Source of the DNA: JAMOAD01 sp023621955
GTDB taxonomy: Bacteria; Acidobacteriota; Aminicenantia; JAMOAD01
NCBI GenBank assembly: GCA_035403085.1
Contig: DAONEM010000002.1
Span: 62,001-126,000 of the forward strand
Direction of reading: 5' to 3'
DNA length: 64,000 nt
Shown: positions 31,896 to 40,500 of the stretch, piece after piece
Position numbering within the stretch: the stretch's first letter is position 1
Layout: every line of letters begins with the position of its first letter
Notes under the pieces: model-generated
Seen by the model: the letters and a program-made list of their open reading frames with translations, nothing else
Told to the model about the DNA's origin: nothing
Database searches by the model: none
Program-made: the position numbers and the translations under genes

Positions 31896-33149
31896 ATGAA
31901 GCTGGACGGCGAGATTTTTCTGAGCGAGATCCGTCAAAAGCGGGTCATGGATAAGAGGGGACACTCTCTGGGGACTCTGATGGACCTCTCCGTTCGGGCG
32001 GGAGAGTCTTTTCCCCTGGTCGAGGGTTTTCTCGTGGCCCGGGGCAAGGAGAGGTTCCTCCTCCCCTGGGAGGAGGTGGAGGTTCTCAACCGAGAGCTTC
32101 TCCTCTGCCGTTCCAACGAGGGAAACGGGTACCCCCCTCCCCCCACCGAGGGGATCTACGCCTTCCGGGACCTCATGGACAAGCAGATCGTGGACATCAA
32201 CGGCGCCAAGGTCGTTCGAGTCAACGACGTCAAGGTCAAGGAGATGAAGGGGGAGCTGACGATCATCGCCGTTGACGTCGGTTTCCGCGGGTTGCTCAGA
32301 AGGATGGGGGTGAAGAGACGCCTTGGCCGTTACTGGAAGGGTCTGGTCTCCTCGATCCCCTACAGGTTGATCGGTTGGCAGTACATCCAACCCCTGGAGC
32401 CGAGCATCAACCACCTTGTCCTTAAACTCTCCAAGGAGCAGACCGTCCATCTCCACCCATCGGAGTTGGCGGAGATTCTCACCCAGATACCCGCGGAGAA
32501 TCAGGACGCCCTCCTGGACTCCATGGATATCGACAAGATCGCCGACACGATCCCCGAGATGGACGACAAGAACCAGGTGGCCCTGGTGGAGAGGATGACC
32601 ACAGAGAAGGCGGCGGACATCCTGGAGGCCATGTCCCCCGACGACGCGGCGGACATCCTGGGGGACCTCTCGGACAAGAAGGCCGAAGAGATCATCGAGG
32701 AGATGGAGGAAGAGGACGCCCAGGAGGTCAAGGACCTCCTCCAGCACGAAGAGGACAGCGCAGGCGGTCTCATGACGACGGAGTACTTCGCCGTCACCCC
32801 CTTCACCACCGTGGCGGAGACCTTCTCCCAGCTCAGGACCGAGCTGGAGGATGTGGAGACGATCAACGACATCTACGTCATCGACGAGGGGGAGCGTCTC
32901 ATGGGCTCCTTGACCCTGCGGGAGCTCTTCCTACGCAACGGTGAGGACAGAGTCGCCCAGTTCATGCACCGAAGGCTGATCTTCCTGACCCCGGAATCCG
33001 ACGGCATGGAGGCGGCCCGGATGATGGCCAAGTTCAACCTTCTCTCCCTTCCGGTGGTGGACAAAGAGAAGCGCCTCTTGGGGATCATCACCGTAGACGA
33101 CATCCTCGAGTTCCTTCTCCCTTCCGTCAAGAAACGAAAGAGGTTCTGA
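31896..33149 (+). CDS. Soluble PRC-barrel / MgtE-N / CBS-pair protein without membrane domain
   Basis: 417 residues. Residues about 5-160 contain two PRC-barrel-like units (VMDKRGHSLGTLMDLSV; KQIVDINGAKVVRVNDVKV). Residues about 185-285 match the MgtE N-domain: superhelical repeats LHPSELAEILTQIP, KAADILEAMSPDDAADILGD, and AQEVKDLLQHEEDSAGGLMT. Residues about 285-410 are two CBS motifs ending in GIITVDDILEFLLP. In MgtE these domains bind Mg2+ and gate the channel, but the MgtE transmembrane domain is absent. It is followed after one nt by an Nramp-like transporter, so it probably senses Mg2+ for that partner (inference). The ATG is leaderless. Confidence 0.88.
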   Translation: MKLDGEIFLSEIRQKRVMDKRGHSLGTLMDLSVRAGESFPLVEGFLVARGKERFLLPWEEVEVLNRELLLCRSNEGNGYPPPPTEGIYAFRDLMDKQIVDINGAKVVRVNDVKVKEMKGELTIIAVDVGFRGLLRRMGVKRRLGRYWKGLVSSIPYRLIGWQYIQPLEPSINHLVLKLSKEQTVHLHPSELAEILTQIPAENQDALLDSMDIDKIADTIPEMDDKNQVALVERMTTEKAADILEAMSPDDAADILGDLSDKKAEEIIEEMEEEDAQEVKDLLQHEEDSAGGLMTTEYFAVTPFTTVAETFSQLRTELEDVETINDIYVIDEGERLMGSLTLRELFLRNGEDRVAQFMHRRLIFLTPESDGMEAARMMAKFNLLSLPVVDKEKRLLGIITVDDILEFLLPSVKKRKRF

Positions 33150-33150
33150 G

Positions 33151-34401
33151 ATGGTCTTGCCTCTGAAGAGGGGGCTGAAGAGGGTGGGGCTCTTCTTGGC
33201 CATCCTCGGTCCCGGCTTTATCACCTCCACGGCGGACAACGACGCCGGAGGAATCGCCACCTACGCGGTCGCCGGAGCCCAAGAGGGGTATGGGATGCTC
33301 TGGGCCCTCCTCTTGATTACCCTCTCCTTGGGGGTGATCCAAGAGATGTCCGCCCGGATGGGGCTGGTCACGGGACAAGGTTTAGGGGGGCTGATCCGGG
33401 AGAAGTTCGGCGTCAAGACGACGGTCTTCGCCATGGGGCTCCTGCTCTTTGCCAACCTCTTCGTGACGATCTCCAACTTCTCCGGTGTCGCCGCTTCTCT
33501 GGAGATCTTTCACATCCCCAGGTATGTCTCCGTCCCCCTGGCGGCGGCCTTGATCCTCCGTTTGATCATGAAGGGGAGCTACCGCTCCATCGAGAAGATC
33601 TTCCTCCTCTTCGCCCTCTTCTACTTCTCCTACGTCGTCTCCGGCTTCTTGGCCAAACCGGTGTGGGGAGAGGTTTGGAAGGGCTTTGTTCCGGCCTTCC
33701 GTTTCTCCTCTCCCGGGTACCTCGCCCTCTTCATCGCCTTCGTCGGTACGACGATCACCCCTTGGATGCAGTTCTACCTCCAGAGTTCGGTGGTGGACAA
33801 ACGACTCACCGAAGAGGACCTTCCCTCCTCCACATTGGAGGTCTACATCGGGGCCTTCTTCACGGATTTCATCGACTTCTTCATCATCGTCGCCACGGCG
33901 GCGACCCTCTTCAAGAGCGGCGTCAGAGTGGAAAGCGCCTCCCAAGCCGCCTTGGCCCTCAAGCCTCTGGCGGGTCCCTACTGTATGGCCCTCTTCTCCT
34001 TCGGCCTCCTGAACGCCTCGATTCTAGCGGCCTCGATCCTTCCCCTCTCCACCGCCTACGCCCTCTGCGACGCCTTCGGGTGGGAGTCCGGGCTGGACCG
34101 AAAGTTCCGAGAGGCTCCTCTCTTCTTCTCCCTGGCCATAGCCACGACCCTGATCGGAGCGGCGGCGGTTCTGGTCCCCGGGTTGGACCTGATGAAGGTG
34201 ATGCTCTACTCCCAGACCACCAACGGGGTCCTCCTCCCCTTCATCCTTGTCTTCATGCTTCTCATCGTCAACGACAAGACCATCATGGGGAAGCACACCA
34301 ACGGCTGGGTCCGGAACCTGGTGGCCTGGGCGACCGCGGTCAGCCTCATCGTCATGACCATCCTCCTCCTCTACTTCTCCCTCCTAGGAAGGGGCCTTTA
34401 G
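33151..34401 (+). CDS. Nramp-family divalent metal transporter, atypical (possible Mg2+ transporter)
   Basis: 416 residues, about 11 transmembrane helices. The family fold is clear (GPGFITSTADNDAGGIATYA in helix 1; FVGTTITPWMQFYLQSSVV in helix 6). The metal-site motifs differ from MntH: DPGN in helix 1 is replaced by DAGG, and MPH in helix 6 by TPW, losing the methionine that favours Mn2+/Fe2+. Nramp-related magnesium transporters (NRMT) are known to lack these residues, and this gene directly follows an MgtE-type Mg2+ sensor. Mg2+ import is therefore the best hypothesis. ATG 33151 is one nt after the preceding stop; recO follows with TAGATG. Confidence 0.87.
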   Translation: MVLPLKRGLKRVGLFLAILGPGFITSTADNDAGGIATYAVAGAQEGYGMLWALLLITLSLGVIQEMSARMGLVTGQGLGGLIREKFGVKTTVFAMGLLLFANLFVTISNFSGVAASLEIFHIPRYVSVPLAAALILRLIMKGSYRSIEKIFLLFALFYFSYVVSGFLAKPVWGEVWKGFVPAFRFSSPGYLALFIAFVGTTITPWMQFYLQSSVVDKRLTEEDLPSSTLEVYIGAFFTDFIDFFIIVATAATLFKSGVRVESASQAALALKPLAGPYCMALFSFGLLNASILAASILPLSTAYALCDAFGWESGLDRKFREAPLFFSLAIATTLIGAAAVLVPGLDLMKVMLYSQTTNGVLLPFILVFMLLIVNDKTIMGKHTNGWVRNLVAWATAVSLIVMTILLLYFSLLGRGL

Positions 34402-35172
34402 ATGAGGAAGAACGACCGCGGCGTGATCCTGCTCTGTGAGGCCGCCGATCGGTTGGACAAGACGGTTTGGTGCTACACGGAGCTGAGGGGGCTGATCTGT
34501 GGGACCGCCAAGGGGGCCCAGTCCGGGAAGAACCGCTTCGGTGGTTCCCTGGAACCCTTCAACGAGGTCGAGCTGGTTCTCTACGAGAAGGAGGGAACCG
34601 GACGGCCGATCATCGAGAGCGCCTCCATCGTCGATCCGACCCTCTCCCTGAGGGAGGATTGGGTGACCGCGCTCTCCCTCTTCTCGATCGCCGAAGTCGT
34701 CATTCGCCTCTCACCGCCCCAGGTGGCCCAAGAGAAGATCTACCGGTTGCTGAAGGCGGTGATCTCCGCGGCCCGTCAGAGGGGGGACCAGGACCGTCTG
34801 CTCCTCTACTTCCTGATCTGGTTCCTCCGGCTGGAGGGGTACGTTCCTGCACTGGAGGGGTGCTCCCGTTGTGGAGCCCCCTTGACCAGGGGGGGAGAGA
34901 TCTTCCACTCTTGGCAAGAGGGGAGCTTCTCCTGCGGCGGGTGTGCGAGGCCCGGCGACTTTCCCCTCCCCCCCACCTTTCACCTCTTCCTCCGGACGAG
35001 CCGGGCCCTCTCCCCTTCAGGCTTCTCGGAAATTTCCATCCCCGGCGAGGAGAGGGTGAAACACTTCTTCTGGGAGATGGCCAGGCGGCAGGCCGGGAGA
35101 GAACTGGGGGCCTTGGAGGTCTGCGAGAAGACCAGGCGTTACGCCTGCAAGGGGGGGGGAATCCAACCCTGA
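34402..35172 (+). CDS. recO: DNA repair protein RecO
   Basis: 256 residues. It loads RecA with RecF/RecR and anneals single strands. N-terminal OB fold: ILLCEAADRLDKTVWCYTELRG (the usual 'DR' and 'T' pattern), GTAKGAQSGKNRFGGSLEPF. The zinc site has CSRCGAPL near residue 154 and CGGC near 176. The ATG directly abuts the Nramp stop. Its last 34 nt overlap the 3' end of mfd on the opposite strand. Divergent in sequence but family architecture and length are right. Confidence 0.88.
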   Translation: MRKNDRGVILLCEAADRLDKTVWCYTELRGLICGTAKGAQSGKNRFGGSLEPFNEVELVLYEKEGTGRPIIESASIVDPTLSLREDWVTALSLFSIAEVVIRLSPPQVAQEKIYRLLKAVISAARQRGDQDRLLLYFLIWFLRLEGYVPALEGCSRCGAPLTRGGEIFHSWQEGSFSCGGCARPGDFPLPPTFHLFLRTSRALSPSGFSEISIPGEERVKHFFWEMARRQAGRELGALEVCEKTRRYACKGGGIQP

Positions 35173-38100
35173 AGAAGGGACGCCAGGCTTTGGAGGGGAT
35201 CTTCGGGAAAGGGGAAGGAGACCTCCCATTGGCCAAGGTACCTCCCCTTCCGCTTCCTCACCGTATCGACCAGGGCGGAGTCGACGACCGGAGAACCCGG
35301 GGAGAAGAGGATTCTGAGCGTACGAGCGCTCAGGTCCAACTTCTCGATCTTGAGGCGTTTGCACAGGAACCGGATTCGGATGGAGAAGAGGAGGTTCTCC
35401 ACCTCCAGAGGGGGAGGGCCGAAGCGGTCGGCGATTTCCGAGGCCAGGGCGTCCAGGGAGACCTCGTCTTGGAGGGAAGAGAGCCTCTGGTAGAGGGTGA
35501 GCCTCTGGGAAGAGGAAGAGAGGTACCCTTCGGGAACGGCATAGGAGAGGGGCAGGTTGATCTCCGGCGAGGCCTCCTCTTCGACCTTCTCCCCCTTGAG
35601 CTCCTTGACGGCGTTTTCCAGGAGGCGGAGGTAGTATTCGAAGCCCACCTGTTCGAGGTTGCCGTGCTGTTCGGCTCCGAGGAGGTTGCCGGCGCCGCGG
35701 ATCTCCAGGTCCATGGCGGCGAGGCGAAAGCCAGAACCGAGGTCCTGAAACTCTTGGATTGCCTTGAGCCGCTGTCTGGCCTTGGGGGTGAGGGCCTCTC
35801 TGCTGTTGATGAGGAGGTAGGCGTAGGCCTTCCTCTGGGAGCGTCCAACCCTTCCCCTGAGCTGGTAGAGTTGGGCGAGACCGAAGTTCTGGGCGTCCAC
35901 GACGATCAGGGTGTTGACGTTGGGGATGTCGATCCCGTTCTCGATGATCGTCGTCGAGAGGAGCAGAGAGGTCCTCTGGGTCAGAAAGTCCATGAGGGTT
36001 CTCTCCACGAGCCTGGACTCCATTTTGGCGTGGATCACGCCGATCGAGAGGCCCGGGAGAATCTTGACAAGGAACTCCCGGAAAGAGTCGATCTTTTCGA
36101 TGTTGTTGTAGACAACGAAGACCTGGCCGCCCCTGTTCAACTCTTTTTCGACAGCCTCTTTGACAAGATCGGCGGAGAATTCGTCCACATAGGTGGCGAC
36201 GGACATCCGGCCGGGGGGAGGCGTCTCGATGAGACTCATGTCTTTGACTCCCGAGAAGGCCATGTTCAGGGTCCGGGGGATGGGGGTCGCGCTCATGGTG
36301 AGGACGTCGATCTTCTCCTTCCACTTGAGAATCTTCTCCTTCTGTTTCACGCCGAAGCGCTGTTCTTCGTCGATGACCAGAAGGCCGAGGTTCTTGAAGA
36401 GAACCTTGTCGGAGAGGAGGGAGTGGGTTCCGATCAGGATGTCCAGAGTGCCTTTGCGGAGCCTCTCCAGGATGTCCGCCTTCTCCTGGGGCGTGGTCGT
36501 CCGGCTCAAAGAGGCGATCTTGATGGGGAAGGTGGAGAAGCGGCGGGAGAAGGTTTGCATGTGCTGGTAGACGAGGATGGTGGTCGGGCAGAGGACCACG
36601 GCCTGCTTGTGGTTGATAACGGCCCTGAAGACGGCCCTCATGGCCACCTCGGTCTTTCCGAAACCGACGTCCCCACAGAGAAGCCTGTCCATAGGCTTAT
36701 CGGAAGACATGTCCAGGGAGATCTCTTCCCAGGCGGTAGATTGATCTTCCGTGGGCTCGTACTCGAAGGCCCCTATGAACTCCTCTTCCCAATCGTCGCC
36801 GTGGGGAAGAGCGACACCGGAGGCGGCCATCCTCTTGGCGTAGAGGTCCAGAAGGTCTTTGGCGACCTTGAAGACTCCGGCCTTGACTCTCTCGTTGGTC
36901 CGTTCCCAGTTCTTGCTCCCCAACTTGTCCAGGGGAGGCCGGTAATCACCGCTCCCGGAGTAGCGGTAGATGGCGTCCAAGGCGTTGACGGTGATATAGA
37001 CCTTGTCGCTTCCGGCGTAGCCGATGACGATGTAGTCGTTGATCGTCCCGGCGGCGGTCATCCTCTGAACCCCGAGGAACTCTCCGATCCCGTAACGGGT
37101 GTGGACTACCAGGTCCCCCTCTTTCAGATCCTGAAGCTTTGTCAGGAAGGGTTTCAGCTTGCTCTCTTCCTTCTTCTTCGTCGCTTCCGGGGGGAAGAGG
37201 AGAGAGGTCGGTACGAAGGTGAAGCCCCCCGAGGGGTTTCGAAACCCCGAAGGGATCCGTCCCGGGAGGACCCGGGCTCTCTTCTCCAGCCCTTGCTCCC
37301 GGAGGTGCTCCTCCAGAAGGTGGCGCCTCTTCTCTGTGTCGGCAAAGAAGAGATACTCCTCTCTCTCTTCGGCCAGGCTCTTCCAGAGGGTGGCCGGAGT
37401 GAGGGCGAGGGGGAGGTACCCGAGGGAGGGGGCCGCTTCTCTGGCCCCCAGGTCGAGGAAGGAGAGAGAGGGTTCCGGAGGGGAGAGTGTGAAAAGCTCG
37501 TCCGGCAGGAGCCCGTCTCCGGCGGCGGATTCCTCCTTCCACCTCTCCCGGAGCTTTCGTAGGCTCTCTTGGATTCCTTCCACGGTCTCCCAGGCGACCA
37601 GGAGATCCTGGGGCAGAGGGGAGAGCTCCTGGGGGAGAAGGAGCCGGAGGAGCTCCTCCCCCGGGAAGGGGTGGTTCTCCCGCCAGCTCAGATCCAGTTC
37701 TTCGCCCCTGCGGGCGAGACCCTCCGGGGCGTCGCCCCTTTCTATCAGGTCGAGAATCTCCATCCTCTCGTCCGGCAGAAGATGCTCAGTCAGGGAGGGG
37801 ACGAGGATTCGGGAAACCCTCTCTTCCGTCCTCTGGGTGGAGGGGGAGAAGGTTCGCAGCGAGAAGAGGTCGTCCCCCTCGAAGTCCAGACGGAAGGGGA
37901 GAGGGGAGAGGGGGGAGAAGAGGTCGATCAGGTTGCCCCGGGAGGAGAACTCCCCCGGGGAGAGGACCAGGTCGGTGGCGGTGTAACCGTAGAGGAGAAG
38001 CTTCTCCTCCAGGGCCTCTCTCGATGGGGCATCGTCGGGGGCGATGGAGAGAAAGTAGCTTTTCAGAGCTCTCGCCGGGGGAAGGGGAAGGAGGAGGGAG

Positions 38101-38480
38101 GAGGGGGAGGCGAGGATTACCCGGGGTCCGGTGGAGGGGGAGAGGAGGGAGAGAAAGGTCTTCAGCCTCTCTTGGACATGGAAGAGGGGAGGCTTGCGGA
38201 GCCTGTGGGGGGAGTGGTGGAGGGCGGGGAGCGTGGAGGGACGCACGGCCAGGTCAAAGAGGGAAAGGTACCCCTCCAGGTCCCGCTGAAGGTCTTCCAG
38301 GGGAGAGGTTGTGACCAGGAGGAGCTCCTTGGGAACCTTCCGAAGAAGGTGGGAGAGGAGGTGGGCCAAGCCGCCCTCGGAGGGTCTGAGGAGGGAGACC
38401 CTCTCTCCCTTGGCGAGGCTATCCGTTAAGGAGAGAAAGGATGGCTTGGAGGAGAGGAAGAGGAGTGGCGAAGTCTCCAT
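35139..38480 (-). CDS. mfd: Transcription-repair coupling factor Mfd
   Basis: 1113 residues. It removes stalled RNA polymerase and recruits UvrA. Domains: UvrB-like N-terminal region (about 1-330), RNAP-interacting CarD-like domain near 451 (LKEGDLVVHTRYGIGEFLGVQ), SF2 helicase with Walker A GDVGFGKTE near 605, DEEQ box VIDEEQRFGVKQ near 702, QLRGRVGRS, and the C-terminal TRCF domain (from about 990). The start METSPLLFL at 38480 was chosen because an extended -10 (TG-G-TAGAAT) ends 8 nt before it, whereas ATG 38498 precedes the -10. No SD site. The 3' end overlaps recO. Confidence 0.95.
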   Translation of the reverse strand: METSPLLFLSSKPSFLSLTDSLAKGERVSLLRPSEGGLAHLLSHLLRKVPKELLLVTTSPLEDLQRDLEGYLSLFDLAVRPSTLPALHHSPHRLRKPPLFHVQERLKTFLSLLSPSTGPRVILASPSSLLLPLPPARALKSYFLSIAPDDAPSREALEEKLLLYGYTATDLVLSPGEFSSRGNLIDLFSPLSPLPFRLDFEGDDLFSLRTFSPSTQRTEERVSRILVPSLTEHLLPDERMEILDLIERGDAPEGLARRGEELDLSWRENHPFPGEELLRLLLPQELSPLPQDLLVAWETVEGIQESLRKLRERWKEESAAGDGLLPDELFTLSPPEPSLSFLDLGAREAAPSLGYLPLALTPATLWKSLAEEREEYLFFADTEKRRHLLEEHLREQGLEKRARVLPGRIPSGFRNPSGGFTFVPTSLLFPPEATKKKEESKLKPFLTKLQDLKEGDLVVHTRYGIGEFLGVQRMTAAGTINDYIVIGYAGSDKVYITVNALDAIYRYSGSGDYRPPLDKLGSKNWERTNERVKAGVFKVAKDLLDLYAKRMAASGVALPHGDDWEEEFIGAFEYEPTEDQSTAWEEISLDMSSDKPMDRLLCGDVGFGKTEVAMRAVFRAVINHKQAVVLCPTTILVYQHMQTFSRRFSTFPIKIASLSRTTTPQEKADILERLRKGTLDILIGTHSLLSDKVLFKNLGLLVIDEEQRFGVKQKEKILKWKEKIDVLTMSATPIPRTLNMAFSGVKDMSLIETPPPGRMSVATYVDEFSADLVKEAVEKELNRGGQVFVVYNNIEKIDSFREFLVKILPGLSIGVIHAKMESRLVERTLMDFLTQRTSLLLSTTIIENGIDIPNVNTLIVVDAQNFGLAQLYQLRGRVGRSQRKAYAYLLINSREALTPKARQRLKAIQEFQDLGSGFRLAAMDLEIRGAGNLLGAEQHGNLEQVGFEYYLRLLENAVKELKGEKVEEEASPEINLPLSYAVPEGYLSSSSQRLTLYQRLSSLQDEVSLDALASEIADRFGPPPLEVENLLFSIRIRFLCKRLKIEKLDLSARTLRILFSPGSPVVDSALVDTVRKRKGRYLGQWEVSFPFPEDPLQSLASLLQGWIPPPLQA

Positions 38481-38488
38481 AGAGAGGG

Positions 38489-38498
38489 ATTCTACCAT
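38489..38498 (-). promoter_or_regulatory. Extended -10 promoter of mfd, leaderless
   Basis: Minus-strand ATGG-TAGAAT: TAGAAT at 38494-38489 preceded by TG plus one base. ATG 38480 is 8 nt downstream. No good -35 was seen. Confidence 0.5.
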
Positions 38499-38580
38499 AA
38501 CCTGAAGAAAAGGGGAAAAGTCGGCGGTCAAGGGGCGAGGCCTTCCGCGACTAGGGGTGGCGAATATCCGTGGGAAAACA

Positions 38581-38610
38581 GGGGCGGAGGATCTTTTTCG
38601 CCTCCTCCCC
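38581..38610. repeat. Strong hairpin in the mfd-gcvT intergenic region
   Basis: GGGGCGGAGG (38581-38590) and CCTCCTCCCC (38601-38610) pair over 10 positions with one mismatch around a 10-nt loop. It sits 14 nt before the gcvT -35 box. Apart from the promoters, the 190-nt intergenic stretch holds nothing else recognisable. Confidence 0.45.
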
Positions 38611-38624
38611 GCCGGGGCGTGCGG

Positions 38625-38653
38625 TTGACACCTTGGGGCGTTGGTGGTAACTT
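38625..38653 (+). promoter_or_regulatory. Promoter of the gcvT-pan operon
   Basis: TTGACA (38625-38630), 17-nt spacer, TAACTT (38648-38653). The leader then has AAGGAG (38680-38685) about 6 nt before ATG 38692. Confidence 0.5.
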
Positions 38654-38691
38654 TCCCATAGACTTGAAAAACAACGTTAAAGGAGTGTGGA

Positions 38692-39795
38692 ATGAAACTG
38701 ACGACTCTCAACGGTGCTCACAAGAAGCTTGGGGCGAAGATGGTCTCTTTTGCCGGATTCGAGATGCCTCTCTGGTACAAGAGCGCGACGAAGGAGCATA
38801 TGGCCGTTCGGGAAAAGGTTGGACTCTTCGACGTCTCCCATATGGGGGAGGTCTTTGTGAAAGGGCCGGAGGCCGAGAAGTTTCTGAACCACATCACCTG
38901 TAACGATGTTGCCAAACTTCAGCCCGGCCGGATCCACTACAACGTTCTCATGACCCCCAAGGGCTCTTTCGTGGACGACCTGTTGATCTACAAGAGAGCT
39001 GACAACGACTACCTGGTCGTCGTCAACGCCTCCAACAAGGATAAAGACTACGCCTGCATTCTCGAACAGAGCGGCCGGTTCGACGTCGCCCTCGACGATC
39101 TCACCGATCTCTACACTCAGATCGCCGTCCAGGGACCTAAGGCTCAGGAGCTTCTCCAGGGTCTTACCGATGCCGACCTCTCTACGATCAAGTACTACCG
39201 CTTCGTGGAGGCGAAGGTCCTGGGAATCGACGCCATCGTTTCCCGCACCGGCTATACCGGAGAAGATGGTTTCGAGATCTACTTCAAGGGAGGAGTCGCC
39301 GAGGCCGAGAAGATCTGGTTCACCCTTCTGGAGAAGGGGGAACCCTTGGGCGTGACCCCCTGCGGATTGGCCGCCAGGGACAGCCTGAGGCTCGAGGCGA
39401 AGATGCCCCTTTACGGGAACGACATCGGCGATACGACGACGGTTCTTGAGGCCGACCTCGGGTGGATCGTCAAGTTGGACAAGGGTGATTTCGTCGGCCG
39501 TTCGGTGTTGGAGCAGCAGCACCGGGAGGGTGTCGGCAAGCTTCTCGTAGGCTTTGAGATGGTCGACGAGGCCATCCCCCGTCCCCACGGTGAGATCTTC
39601 TTGAAGCTCGAGGATCAGGAATCCGTCTCCTTTGCCACTTCCGCCGGGTACATGCCCTTCATCAAACGGAACATCGGCATGGCCTACCTTCCCATCGCCG
39701 CCTCCGCAGTGGGAACCGAGATTTGGGTGGAGATCCATAAAGAGAAGAAGAGGGCCAAGGTTGTGCCTACGCCTTTCTACTCTCGGAAGAAATAG
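38692..39795 (+). CDS. gcvT: Aminomethyltransferase (glycine cleavage T protein)
   Basis: 367 residues. It releases ammonia from the aminomethyl-lipoyl H protein and forms 5,10-methylene-THF. Canonical segments: FAGFEMPLWY near residue 22, FDVSHMGEV, GPKAQELLQGLTDADL, SRTGYTGEDGFEIYF, GLAARDSLRLEAKMPLYGND, and a C-terminal GYMPFIKRNIGMAYLP. Strong AAGGAG site. No gcvH or gcvP is in the window. The product, methylene-THF, is the co-substrate of PanB encoded three genes downstream, which may explain the unusual placement. Family members of this length also include YgfZ-like proteins, but the motifs here are true GcvT. Confidence 0.95.
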   Translation: MKLTTLNGAHKKLGAKMVSFAGFEMPLWYKSATKEHMAVREKVGLFDVSHMGEVFVKGPEAEKFLNHITCNDVAKLQPGRIHYNVLMTPKGSFVDDLLIYKRADNDYLVVVNASNKDKDYACILEQSGRFDVALDDLTDLYTQIAVQGPKAQELLQGLTDADLSTIKYYRFVEAKVLGIDAIVSRTGYTGEDGFEIYFKGGVAEAEKIWFTLLEKGEPLGVTPCGLAARDSLRLEAKMPLYGNDIGDTTTVLEADLGWIVKLDKGDFVGRSVLEQQHREGVGKLLVGFEMVDEAIPRPHGEIFLKLEDQESVSFATSAGYMPFIKRNIGMAYLPIAASAVGTEIWVEIHKEKKRAKVVPTPFYSRKK

Positions 39796-39798
39796 GGC

Positions 39799-39815
39799 CC
39801 ACCGGTCTTCGGTGG
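39799..39815 (+). terminator. Intercistronic hairpin after gcvT
   Basis: CCACCG (39799-39804), 5-nt loop, CGGTGG (39810-39815). It lies 3 nt after the gcvT stop codon and is followed by CGGCTTTGG, so at most a weak terminator or an mRNA-end stabiliser. Confidence 0.3.
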
Positions 39816-39843
39816 CGGCTTTGGTCTCGCCGAGGGAAGGGCG

Positions 39844-40500
39844 ATGAACCTTCCGCCTATCGGCTCTATTGCCGTCGAGGGTCCGCCAAAGAGCGGGAAG
39901 AGGATCCTCGCGGAACTTCTGGCGCGCAAGAGCGGGGGGCGTCTCGTTGAGGATGTCCGGGAGAATCCTTACCTGGAGAGTTTTCTCAGGAGGCCCGAAG
40001 ACGAGAGGGCTCCGATTCTCACCCAGTTGGTCTTCCTCGTTCAGAGAGGGTTGACACTCCTCTCCCTCAACCAGAAGAGTCTTCTCCCGGGGCCTGTGTT
40101 TACGGACTTCCTGCTGGAGAGGGACAAGCTTTACGCCTTGCAGTTTCTGAAAGACGATGAGTTTTATCTCTACGATAGGCTCTACGCCTTGATGGAGAAG
40201 AACACGAGAAGACCGGATCGGGTTTGCTTCCTCCAACTCTCTACCCCGGAGCTGTTGAAGAGGGTCGAGCTCTACGGAACCCCTTCGGAGAAGAGGGTCT
40301 CCCCGAGCCTCTGGGGGGCTTTGAACGAGGCCTTCCAATACTTTGTCTTTCACTACCAGGGGACTCCTTCCCTGGTCGTCAAGGCCGACAACCTGGACTT
40401 TCGTAAAGGGAACCTCGGAGTCGACGAGATCTGGCGGGAGCTCCGGAACATGGACGGGAGGAAGCAGTTCTTCTTCCTCGAAGAGGGGAGAAAGGAATGA
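39844..40500 (+). CDS. Deoxynucleoside kinase family protein
   Basis: 218 residues. N-terminal P-loop region IAVEGPPKSGKRILAELLA, then RENPYLESFL, TDFLLERDKLYAL near residue 80, YDRLYALMEK, and PDRVCFLQLSTPELLKRVE. This order matches bacterial deoxynucleoside kinases that phosphorylate dAdo/dGuo-type nucleosides. The Walker A ends GK-R instead of GK-S/T, so activity is uncertain. Such genes frequently precede panB in other phyla, sometimes fused to folK, for reasons not understood. The stop overlaps the panB start (ATGA). Confidence 0.8.
   Translation: MNLPPIGSIAVEGPPKSGKRILAELLARKSGGRLVEDVRENPYLESFLRRPEDERAPILTQLVFLVQRGLTLLSLNQKSLLPGPVFTDFLLERDKLYALQFLKDDEFYLYDRLYALMEKNTRRPDRVCFLQLSTPELLKRVELYGTPSEKRVSPSLWGALNEAFQYFVFHYQGTPSLVVKADNLDFRKGNLGVDEIWRELRNMDGRKQFFFLEEGRKE

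Noticed and set aside
34467..37562. 1031-codon open frame on the plus strand opposite mfd
   Set aside because: Antisense to a canonical mfd and partly to recO in another frame; low-complexity Glu/Gly/Val-rich translation caused by codon bias, no family motif.
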